From contig CAYUEQ010000008.1 of assembly GCA_964443805.1 (NCBI GenBank), positions 1 to 27,869 on the forward strand: 27,869 nucleotides of DNA. The letters are read 5' to 3'. The translations under genes were made by a program, and so were the position numbers. A model generated the notes under the pieces. The model worked only from the letters and a program-made list of their open reading frames with translations. It made no database searches and was not told where the DNA came from. This document shows positions 14,332 to 21,343 of this stretch, piece by piece; position 1 is the first letter of the stretch, and each line of letters starts with the position of its first letter. This DNA is from CAYUEQ01 sp964443805. GTDB taxonomy: Bacteria > Bacillota_I > Bacilli_A > RF39 > UBA660.

Positions 14332-15564
14332 TTATTTAACTCCTTTATAAATTGGAAATTGTTTAGTTAATTCTAAAACTCTTTGTGATAATTTTTTCAT
14401 TATTTCTTCATCAACTTTATTTTTTAAACACTCTGAAATTATCTTACCGATTTCAATAAACTCTTTTTCTTTTAATCCTCTTGTTGTCATTGCTGCTGTT
14501 CCTAATCTAATTCCACTTGTTCTAAATGGAGATTCTTTTTCATTAGGTATAGTATTTTTATTAATAGTAATATGTATCTTATCAAGAAGTTTTTCTGCTT
14601 CCATACCTGTCATTCCAATTTTATTTTTAACGTCAACTAATAATAAATGATTATCAGTGCCATTACTTACAATATGAAATCCTTCTTCTTTTAAAGTTTC
14701 TGCTAATGCTTTAGCATTTTTTATTACTTGTTTTTGATAATCAATAAATGATGAATCAAGTGCTTCATGAAAACATTGTGCTTTAGCTGCAATAACATGC
14801 ATTAAAGGCCCACCTTGTATTCCAGGAAATATTACTTTATCTATTCTTTTAGCAGTTTCTATATCATTAGTTAAGATTAATCCTCCTCTAGGACCTCTTA
14901 GTGTTTTATGAGTTGTAGTAGTTACAACATCAGCAACTCCAATTGGAGACTCATGAAGTCCTGCTGCAACTAAACCAGCAATATGTGCCATATCAACAAA
15001 CAGATATGCTCCAACTTCATCTGCAATACTTTTAAACTTTTTAAAATCTATTTCTCTAGAATAAGCACTAGCTCCTGCAATAATCATTTTAGGTTTTTCT
15101 AATAAAGCTATTTCTCTAACTTTTTCATAGTCTATTTCTTCTGTTTTAGAATCTAAAGTATAACTTACTATTTCATAATCTACTCCACTAAAGTTTAGAG
15201 GATGACCGTGGGTTAGATGTCCACCATTTGATAAATCCATTCCCATAACTTTATCTCCATGACTAAGTAGTGCTCTATATACAGCTAAATTTGCTGATGA
15301 ACCACTATGAGGTTGTACATTAGCAAACTTACATCCAAATAATTTACAAGCTAATTCTATAGCTAAATTTTCTATAACATCGATATTTTCACATCCACCA
15401 TAATACTTCTTACCTGGATAACCTTCAGCATATTTGTTAGTTAATATACTACCTTGTAGTTTTAAAATATCTTCCGATACATAGTTCTCACTAGCAATTA
15501 ATTCAATATTTTCTTCTTGTCTTTTAATTTCATTATCAAGTGCATTTTTAAGTATTTTATTCAT
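14332..15564 (-). CDS. glyA: Serine hydroxymethyltransferase
   Basis: A 410-residue PLP enzyme of usual length. ELIASENYVS (21-30), NKYAEGYPGKKYYGGCE (43-59), QPHSGSSAN (84-92), the PLP lysine Lys220 in TTTTHKTLRGPRGG, and PGIQGGPLMH in the C-terminal half are all present. It makes glycine and 5,10-methylene-tetrahydrofolate from serine and tetrahydrofolate. The start at 15564 has AAAGGAG at 8 bases and gives the standard N-terminus; a 20-codon upstream extension runs across the promoter and is rejected. First gene of a glyA-thyA-folA operon that holds every step of the thymidylate cycle: GlyA loads the one-carbon unit, ThyA spends it, FolA restores the cofactor. Confidence 0.98.
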   Translation of the reverse strand: MNKILKNALDNEIKRQEENIELIASENYVSEDILKLQGSILTNKYAEGYPGKKYYGGCENIDVIENLAIELACKLFGCKFANVQPHSGSSANLAVYRALLSHGDKVMGMDLSNGGHLTHGHPLNFSGVDYEIVSYTLDSKTEEIDYEKVREIALLEKPKMIIAGASAYSREIDFKKFKSIADEVGAYLFVDMAHIAGLVAAGLHESPIGVADVVTTTTHKTLRGPRGGLILTNDIETAKRIDKVIFPGIQGGPLMHVIAAKAQCFHEALDSSFIDYQKQVIKNAKALAETLKEEGFHIVSNGTDNHLLLVDVKNKIGMTGMEAEKLLDKIHITINKNTIPNEKESPFRTSGIRLGTAAMTTRGLKEKEFIEIGKIISECLKNKVDEEIMKKLSQRVLELTKQFPIYKGVK

Positions 15565-15591
15565 ACCCACTACTCCTTTTCTACTATATAA

Positions 15592-15600
15592 ATTATACCA
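15592..15600 (-). promoter_or_regulatory. Extended -10 promoter of glyA-thyA-folA
   Basis: TGGTATAAT on the minus strand, 27 bases before the glyA ATG: perfect -10 plus TGn. No -35 close to consensus at 16-18 bases. It lies between the sortase stop and glyA. Confidence 0.6.
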
Positions 15601-15632
15601 TACATTTGTACTGTAAAATAACATTTTAAAAT

Positions 15633-16265
15633 TTAATAGCTACTACTTTTAAATAAACTAGCTACATAGATAGTATGTTTTGTTTTATCTTTATACTTAC
15701 ACGTTATTAGTGTTACGGTTGTATCTTCTGGTTCTTTATGAATAACTACTGTTCCATCTTTTTTTTCATGATAGATATCTTTGATTAAATATTCATATTT
15801 TACATTATTATAGTAAATATATATTAAATCATCTAAGCCTAGTTTATATAGATGTTTAAAAAATGCATAGTAACCAATGCCTGAGTGAGCCGCTAAGACA
15901 AAGTTTCCTTTATCTACATCAGGCATTGTTGATATAGGCATTGTCATAACGTTTTTATCTACATTATTGTTAATAGAGTTTTTAGATACTAAGCCTCTTT
16001 TAAAGTTTATCTTAGGTATTTCTAAAATAGCTATATGTTCTTCTTGGATAATTTCTTCTTCAATAGGTGGTTCTTCGATTGGTTCAATTGTATCTAATTC
16101 TTCAATACTTGGTATTGATATTATTTCTGGTGTTTCAAAATAATTATCAATTATATAGGCATCATAAATTTCTTGTTTTATTTCAAACCAAATGTTATAA
16201 AACAAAATTATTATTGAACTGATAATTAATAGTAATCCACTTATTTTCATAATTTTATTCTTCAT
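15633..16265 (-). CDS. Sortase lacking the canonical active-site arginine
   Basis: A 210-residue sortase: N-terminal membrane anchor (about 6-26), an acidic Glu/Ile/Pro linker (about 40-77), then the catalytic beta barrel. HIAILEIPKINFKRGL matches the sortase start; FVLAAHSG has the catalytic His127; VTLITCKYKD has the nucleophile Cys189. The third catalytic residue, an Arg two residues before the last IxVA strand in most sortases, is His197 here (TKHTIYVA); a Lys precedes it. It would cleave an LPxTG-like signal and transfer the protein to the cell wall; the VPNTS protein at 11846-12874 is the only candidate substrate in the window. The start is uncertain: ATGs at 16292, 16265 and 16250 are all without a good SD, and the first lies inside the thiI terminator. 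I took 16265. No promoter seen. Confidence 0.85.
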   Translation of the reverse strand: MKNKIMKISGLLLIISSIIILFYNIWFEIKQEIYDAYIIDNYFETPEIISIPSIEELDTIEPIEEPPIEEEIIQEEHIAILEIPKINFKRGLVSKNSINNNVDKNVMTMPISTMPDVDKGNFVLAAHSGIGYYAFFKHLYKLGLDDLIYIYYNNVKYEYLIKDIYHEKKDGTVVIHKEPEDTTVTLITCKYKDKTKHTIYVASLFKSSSY

Positions 16266-16280
16266 AAGTTTATTTTTGAC

Positions 16281-16309
16281 AAAAAAAAACATCTAATACT
16301 ATAAGATGT
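16281..16309 (-). terminator. Intrinsic terminator of thiI
   Basis: ACATCT (16289-16294) and AGATGT (16304-16309) form a 6-bp stem with a 9-base loop holding the thiI stop; the minus strand continues with at least eight T. The sortase gene begins immediately after. Confidence 0.7.
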
Positions 16310-17489
16310 CTTCATATTTACTTTCTTGTTTTGTTAAAACTTTTATAACTTCATGATTTTTAATAGCTCTATTAATCATTTCATCATATTCTATTAACTC
16401 TTCATACTTGAAACACAGTTTACTTTCTGGATTAATTACTGGATGTTTTGGAACGAATATTGTACAACAGTCTTCGTATGGGAGAATGCTTGTTTCATAT
16501 GTATCTATTTTTTTAGCTAGATCTATTATTTCTAGTTTATCAAAGCATGCTAGTGGTCTGATTACAGGTAATTTAATCACTTCATTAATTACTTTCATAC
16601 TAACTAAGGTTTGACTTGCAACTTGTCCAATTGATTCTCCATTTATTAATATATGACAATTATTTCTTTTAGCAACTTTTTCACTAATACGATACATCAT
16701 TCTTCTCATAATTGTTATTAAATATTCATGAGGAATGTATTTATAAATAGCTTCTTGTATTTCGGTAAAATTTATTACATGGACTTTTATATTTAAGTTA
16801 TATGTACTTAACTTTTCTGCTAGTTTTAACACTTTTTTCTTAGCATCCTCGCTAGTGTGAGGTGGGCTTTCAAAGTATATTGCTTCTAATTTTATCCCTC
16901 TTTTATTTGCTAGATATCCTGCTACTGGTGAATCTATTCCTCCAGATAACATTAGTAATGATTTACCTAGTGTTGAAACTGGGAAACCTCCAAGACCTTT
17001 TATCTTATCAAAATAAACTAATGTGTATGTATCTTTTATTTCAACATTGACTAACAGCTCTGGAGTATGAACATCTACTTTTATATTAGCTATATTTTTA
17101 AGTATATGCGCACCTAAATTTCTACTATATTCTAAAGAAGTTAATGGGAATTTTTTATTACTTCTTTTAGTTTCTACTTTAAAAGTATTAAAATCTTTAT
17201 TAGTTAGTAAATTAACTATTTTTTCATTTATTACATTTTCATCTAATGTATCTATTTTATATCCTAGATTAATCTCATGAATACCAAAAACATTAGTTAA
17301 TTTACTAATTATTTTATCTTCATCGGTTGTTTTAAAATCTATTAGAGTTCTTCCTCTATTACTATGAATATCTACTTCAAAATCTTTTAATATATGAATA
17401 ATATTGTTTTTTAAAGTTCTAATAAAAAAGTTTATATTATCTTTTTTAGTTGATAATTCTGCATATTTTATAATTATTATTTTTTTCAC
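16299..17489 (-). CDS. thiI: tRNA 4-thiouridine synthase ThiI
   Basis: A 396-residue protein with the Firmicutes-type ThiI layout: N-terminal ferredoxin-like region, THUMP domain (about 60-165), and the PP-loop adenylation domain with SGGIDSP (182-188). GLGGFPVSTLGKSLLMLSGG and LINGESIGQVASQTL are family landmarks, and DCCTIFVPKHP near residue 345 carries the Cys pair. There is no C-terminal rhodanese domain, as in B. subtilis, so sulfur is expected directly from the neighbouring cysteine desulfurase. It puts sulfur on U8 of tRNA. The start codon is GTG, with AGAGGTG as SD. It lies 51 bases after the cysteine desulfurase gene, and that gap contains a good promoter, so it can be made alone as well as from read-through. 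Confidence 0.96.
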   Translation of the reverse strand: MKKIIIIKYAELSTKKDNINFFIRTLKNNIIHILKDFEVDIHSNRGRTLIDFKTTDEDKIISKLTNVFGIHEINLGYKIDTLDENVINEKIVNLLTNKDFNTFKVETKRSNKKFPLTSLEYSRNLGAHILKNIANIKVDVHTPELLVNVEIKDTYTLVYFDKIKGLGGFPVSTLGKSLLMLSGGIDSPVAGYLANKRGIKLEAIYFESPPHTSEDAKKKVLKLAEKLSTYNLNIKVHVINFTEIQEAIYKYIPHEYLITIMRRMMYRISEKVAKRNNCHILINGESIGQVASQTLVSMKVINEVIKLPVIRPLACFDKLEIIDLAKKIDTYETSILPYEDCCTIFVPKHPVINPESKLCFKYEELIEYDEMINRAIKNHEVIKVLTKQESKYEDIL

Positions 17490-17506
17490 TATTGCACCTC
17501 TGTAAA

Positions 17507-17535
17507 ATTATAGTAATAATCACTCAAAAAAGCAA
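17507..17535 (-). promoter_or_regulatory. Internal promoter in front of thiI
   Basis: On the minus strand TTGCTT (17530-17535), 17 bases, perfect TATAAT (17507-17512), 17 bases before the GTG. It lies just past the cysteine desulfurase stop. Confidence 0.6.
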
Positions 17536-17540
17536 ATTGT

Positions 17541-18671
17541 TTATTTAATATTGAATTCTTTTAGTTTAGAGTAATGTTTAATAAAGCTGTTTAAAAATCT
17601 ATTTACTTCATCATATTTTGTCATATAAGAAAGACTTATTCTAATGCTGTACTGAGATCTATTTTTATCATTATATATTGCATTTAGTGCTGCACTTTCA
17701 TTTCCACTTGAACAAGCTGTATTAGTGCCGATGAAAATATTATCTTTTGCTAAAGCATTAATTAATGTTTCCGGTATAATCTTAGGAATGCTTATGTTTA
17801 ATATATGCGGTATACAATATTTAGTTTTATTAATTAATATATCTTTGTTTGGTAATAGTATATTACATATTTTTTCATTTAATTTTTTTACATATGTTTC
17901 TTTCCTTTCTAAGTCAGTTAAAGAAATTCTAATTGCCTTAGATAATGAAACTATTAAAGGTAGTGGCGGACTTCCAGGTAATAAAAAAGTTTCGTTAGTT
18001 GCTCCAAAAAGTATTGGTTTTAATTTAATAGAACTTTTTTTATATAAAAATCCTATTCCTTTTGGTGCAAATATTTTATGGCCTGATGCACTAGCTAAAT
18101 CTACATCTTTTAAGTTAACGTTTATTTTTCCTAATGCTTGGGTTATATCTGAATGAAATACTATTTTATTGTTTTGCTTTCTAATTATTTGTCTGATAGT
18201 TTTAAGTGGTTGTCTTATTCCTACTTCACTATTAACAGCACAGATACTAACTAAAACAGTTTTATCAGTTATTTTATTTTTTAAATCATCTAAATCAATC
18301 ATACCTTCTATAGTATTATTAACAGTAATAATTTTATAACCTAATTCTTTTAAGTGTTTAGTAATAGCGTAAATAGATGGGTGTTCTAATTTAGATACTA
18401 TTATTTCACTGTTTGCTGGTTTATTAAGAGCAATACCTAAAAGTGCCATATTGTTACTCTGTGTAGCACCTGAGGTATAAATAATTTCTTTATTACTAAT
18501 ATCAAAAAGATCACATATTTGATTAGTAGCATCATCTAATAATTCTTTTGATTTGCTTCCTAAACTATGTAATGAATTAGCATTACCTATAAATGTTTTA
18601 GTTGTTTTATTGTACGACTCTAAAACTTCATTTAAAACAGGTGTAGTTGCACTGTAATCTAAATAAATCAT
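17541..18671 (-). CDS. iscS: Cysteine desulfurase (NifS/IscS family), ThiI partner
   Basis: A 376-residue class V aminotransferase-fold PLP enzyme. YLDYSATTPV opens the protein; TSGATQSNN (66-74) and LEHPSI (95-100) bind PLP; the Schiff-base Lys199 is in SASGHKIFAPKGIGFLY; the sulfur-carrying Cys320 is in NTACSSGNESA. It converts cysteine to alanine and passes the persulfide to an acceptor. Upstream of thiI and downstream of ezrA, the same order as in B. subtilis, where this paralogue (NifZ/IscSB) feeds ThiI. Odd: the region that normally reads GGGQE-x-x-R-x-GT-x-N is strongly altered here (LFGATNETFLLPGSPP, 221-236), losing the glycine run and the Arg. The residues for PLP and sulfur transfer remain, so it is likely active. 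SD AAAGGTG. Confidence 0.94.
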   Translation of the reverse strand: MIYLDYSATTPVLNEVLESYNKTTKTFIGNANSLHSLGSKSKELLDDATNQICDLFDISNKEIIYTSGATQSNNMALLGIALNKPANSEIIVSKLEHPSIYAITKHLKELGYKIITVNNTIEGMIDLDDLKNKITDKTVLVSICAVNSEVGIRQPLKTIRQIIRKQNNKIVFHSDITQALGKINVNLKDVDLASASGHKIFAPKGIGFLYKKSSIKLKPILFGATNETFLLPGSPPLPLIVSLSKAIRISLTDLERKETYVKKLNEKICNILLPNKDILINKTKYCIPHILNISIPKIIPETLINALAKDNIFIGTNTACSSGNESAALNAIYNDKNRSQYSIRISLSYMTKYDEVNRFLNSFIKHYSKLKEFNIK

Positions 18672-18718
18672 GAATAATCACCTTTGTTATTAATATTACC
18701 AAATTATATATAGATTAT

Positions 18719-20422
18719 CTATTTTATATTATTTATAAAATCTGGTTCAATTATACTTATTGCATTAATTGCATTTTCTAATGCTCCTCTAAAGTTTCCT
18801 TTAAAGAATAAATTCTCAGCTTTTGTTAAACCAAAATCTATTTCTTTATTAACTGGTCGATATCTATTTCCATAAACTATCGACATTTCAGTTAATTTAG
18901 CAGCTTTAACTATTTCTTTAGTAGTAGTATATAGCTTTAAGACTAAATCTCTTGCTGTATCTACTCTTGTATTTAATATTTTTATCGAGATTGGTTTTTT
19001 TTCTAATTCTCTTATTATTTCTTTTATTGAATCATTAGCTTCAGCTAATTCTATATAATACTTTTGTGGTATTACAGGTAGTTTATAACTACTGATTCTA
19101 TTTTTAGCTTGTTTTAGTAATCCTTTTATCTCATCTAATTGTTCTCTTGCTCTTAATTCATCATCTTTTAGACTGCCTAGTGTTCTTAATGCTATATCTA
19201 ATTTATCTTCAGTTTTAGCAAGTCTTACGTTTAAGAGTTCCATTTCTTTAGATAATTTTGAGAACGGAAACATCTTTGTTCTACTAGATGCAACAACTGT
19301 TTCATAATCTTTTCTTACTTCTTTGATTTCTAAATCTATTTCTTTAATTATTTTAATATCTTCATTACTTAAATCATAACTATATTTAATATCTTCTATT
19401 TGTGTAATTAAGCTTCTAACTACGCTTGCAAGTTTTGTAGTCTTAACCCCTACTCCTCTTAAGTAATCATCAAATAGTCTTTTCGATATTCTTTCTTTAT
19501 CAAAATCATTATATATAGAATCAAAGTAATCTAACATCGTCTTTAATTCAAAGATTGAATCTTCAACATTTAAAACATTTAATCTTGCAAATACATCTGA
19601 TATTTTCTTTTTTGATTCAGTAATATTATATTCAATATTTAAATATTCTAACTGATACCCATCTTTAGTCATTTTCTTTTCAACAGCTTCAATATCTTTC
19701 ATCTTCTTAGGAATAATTCCTCTACCCATTAAAATAATACTTGGAGCTTCTTCAATAATTATTTTTAAGTTACCTATTGTGTCATCTAAAGCTTTAACTA
19801 TTTTACCAACTTCAGTATAGGAGTTATTCTCCATCGCGGTTTCAAAAGTACTAAATAATTTATCAACATTTTCAAATTGTAATTCTAAAGGTCCAATAAC
19901 ATCTTTATAATCTATCTTATTTTTATTAAATGTATTTAATATCTCACGATATACTTTCTTTAATTGAGTAACCGTTTCTCGATTACGTTCTTCACTTAAT
20001 GTCAAACTTTTTATTTCATCTAGTAAAAAATCAGCTTTCATTTTAACATTATAAATACTTAGTTCTAACTTAGCCATTTTTTCATCTAGTTCTTTATATT
20101 TTTTTAAATTAAATAATTCTTCAACTTCTAGTAAATCATCTGTAATCTTAGGTATTTCAATATCTTTAATTTCGCTAAATCTTTTTTTCCATTCATTATA
20201 CTGTTCTTTTAATAAATCATTATTAATTAGCGCCTCTACCTTATTTAACTCTGATAAAATCGTTGCCGATATAATTAAATTTTTTGAACGCTCTAATTCA
20301 TTAAAAGTTTTAGAATATTTTTTTCTTTTATTTTTATTCATTAAAGAAAGAGTTCCAATTATTAAGACAATAGCAAAAATATAATAACCACTAGCAATTA
20401 AATAGAATGTTGTCTTAGTCAT
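18719..20422 (-). CDS. ezrA: Septation ring formation regulator EzrA
   Basis: A 567-residue protein, close to B. subtilis EzrA (562), with one N-terminal membrane helix (about 6-27, outside to inside) and a long series of coiled-coil, spectrin-like repeats rich in Lys, Glu, Leu and Asp. The C-terminus contains the conserved YGNRYRPVNKEIDFGLTKAENLFFKGNFRGALENAI segment, corresponding to the QNR patch and the last repeat. EzrA binds FtsZ and PBP1 and prevents polar FtsZ rings. SD AGGAAG at 20432 region. It has a promoter at 20447-20476. The order ezrA - cysteine desulfurase - thiI with rpsD close by recalls B. subtilis. Gap to the next gene is 47 bases with no terminator. Confidence 0.95.
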   Translation of the reverse strand: MTKTTFYLIASGYYIFAIVLIIGTLSLMNKNKRKKYSKTFNELERSKNLIISATILSELNKVEALINNDLLKEQYNEWKKRFSEIKDIEIPKITDDLLEVEELFNLKKYKELDEKMAKLELSIYNVKMKADFLLDEIKSLTLSEERNRETVTQLKKVYREILNTFNKNKIDYKDVIGPLELQFENVDKLFSTFETAMENNSYTEVGKIVKALDDTIGNLKIIIEEAPSIILMGRGIIPKKMKDIEAVEKKMTKDGYQLEYLNIEYNITESKKKISDVFARLNVLNVEDSIFELKTMLDYFDSIYNDFDKERISKRLFDDYLRGVGVKTTKLASVVRSLITQIEDIKYSYDLSNEDIKIIKEIDLEIKEVRKDYETVVASSRTKMFPFSKLSKEMELLNVRLAKTEDKLDIALRTLGSLKDDELRAREQLDEIKGLLKQAKNRISSYKLPVIPQKYYIELAEANDSIKEIIRELEKKPISIKILNTRVDTARDLVLKLYTTTKEIVKAAKLTEMSIVYGNRYRPVNKEIDFGLTKAENLFFKGNFRGALENAINAISIIEPDFINNIK

Positions 20423-20446
20423 GTTATCTTCCTACTTTCTAAATAA

Positions 20447-20476
20447 ATTTTATCATATATTGACTATAAATGTCGA
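20447..20476 (-). promoter_or_regulatory. Vegetative promoter of ezrA
   Basis: On the minus strand TCGACA (20471-20476), 18 bases ending in TGA, TAAAAT (20447-20452): five of six matches in each box and an extended -10 TGn. The -35 is embedded in the 10-bp palindrome ATGTCGACAT (20470-20479). Confidence 0.6.
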
Positions 20477-20524
20477 CATAAAACATCTATTTGTTTTATA
20501 TTCATATTATGGTATATAAGTAAT

Positions 20525-20553
20525 TTGACAAACATGTCATTATTTGTTAAATT
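20525..20553 (+). promoter_or_regulatory. Vegetative promoter of rpsD
   Basis: Perfect TTGACA (20525-20530), 17 bases, TAAATT (20548-20553). Transcription would start near 20560, leaving a leader of about 155 bases before the ATG. Confidence 0.7.
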
Positions 20554-20559
20554 ATTAGT

Positions 20560-20715
20560 GCTTATTACATGTGGCAGAATTAATGATTTAATATAAAGTG
20601 TTTATAGATAAAAGTTAGTAACTAAGTCTGCCTTAGTAAAAACATAATATAAACTCCCTATATTAAATCTTAATAAGTCTCGTAATAAAATTAAAATGAA
20701 AGGAGACTTTTTATT
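20560..20715 (+). promoter_or_regulatory. Structured rpsD leader, probable S4 autoregulatory element
   Basis: The leader can fold as follows. Hairpin A: ACTAAG (20621-20626) with CTTAGT (20632-20637), loop TCTGC; that loop is complementary to GCAGA at 20574-20578 (pseudoknot or alternative helix). Hairpin B: TAATATA (20645-20651) with TATATTA (20659-20665), loop with CTCC (20654-20657), which can pair with GGAG of the SD (20702-20705). Hairpin C: AAGTCTC (20675-20681) with GAGACTT (20703-20709), which covers most of the SD and is followed by TTTTT. In Bacillus and other Firmicutes, rpsD is repressed by its product S4 through its leader; the same is likely here, by inference. Confidence 0.6.
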
Positions 20716-21318
20716 ATGGCAAGATATACTGGTCCAGTTTATAAAAAATCACGTCGTCTAGGGTTTTCTACTTTAGAAAATGGTAAAGACTTAGCAAGAC
20801 GTCCATATGCACCTGGAGTTCACGGAAGAGCTAGAAGACGTAAACCAAGTGAGTATGGAATTCAATTAGCTGAAAAGCAAAAAGTAAGATTTATGTATGG
20901 ACTTAACGAAAAACAATTCAGAAAAGTATTTGAACGTGCTACTAAAATGCAAGGTATTGCTGGTGAGAACTTATTATTCTTATTAGAAAGCCGTTTAGAT
21001 AACTTAGTTTATCGTTTAGGTTATGCTAAAACTAGAAGAGCTGCTCGTCAAGTAGTTAACCATGGTCATATTACAGTAAATGGAGCGAAAACAGATATAC
21101 CTTCATACACTGTAAAACCTGGAGATGTTATTGGTATAAGAGAGCAATCTCTAGATCACGTAGCAATGAAAGAAGCTTTAGAAGAAGCAACAGCTCGTCC
21201 AGCTTTTGTAGAGTTCGATGAGAAAAAACTACAAGGTACTTATATAAGATTACCTGAACGTAGTGAATTAAATACTGAAATCAATGAAGCTCTAATTGTT
21301 GAATATTACAACAGATAA
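20716..21318 (+). CDS. rpsD: Small ribosomal subunit protein S4 (uS4)
   Basis: A 200-residue uS4, the same length as the B. subtilis protein. MARYTGPVYKKSRRLGFS begins the N-terminal domain in its zinc-free form (no Cys cluster); RRPYAPGVHGRARRRKPSEYG binds 16S rRNA; the S4 RNA-binding domain follows with ESRLDNLVYRLGYAKTRRAARQVVNHGHITVNG (about 91-123). It is a primary 16S rRNA binder that nucleates 30S assembly and generally represses its own mRNA. The codon usage is cleaner than in neighbouring genes (CGT for Arg), as expected for a highly expressed gene. AGGAGA lies 9 bases before the ATG but is partly paired in the leader. Monocistronic. Confidence 0.99.
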   Translation: MARYTGPVYKKSRRLGFSTLENGKDLARRPYAPGVHGRARRRKPSEYGIQLAEKQKVRFMYGLNEKQFRKVFERATKMQGIAGENLLFLLESRLDNLVYRLGYAKTRRAARQVVNHGHITVNGAKTDIPSYTVKPGDVIGIREQSLDHVAMKEALEEATARPAFVEFDEKKLQGTYIRLPERSELNTEINEALIVEYYNR

Positions 21319-21343
21319 AAATGAAGAATTAATCTTCATTTTT
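21317..21343. terminator. Bidirectional terminator between rpsD and the M16 operon
   Basis: AAAAATGAAGA (21317-21327) and TCTTCATTTTT (21333-21343) form a perfect 11-bp stem with a 5-base loop; T-runs occur on both strands, and the genes converge. Confidence 0.88.

Noticed and set aside
15565..15624. 20-residue N-terminal extension of GlyA
   Set aside because: It crosses the extended -10 promoter and the SD, and is absent from the family.
17725..18156. Plus-strand 143-codon open frame inside the cysteine desulfurase gene
   Set aside because: It lies fully antisense to a gene with clear family motifs, has no SD, and its translation shows no recognisable pattern.
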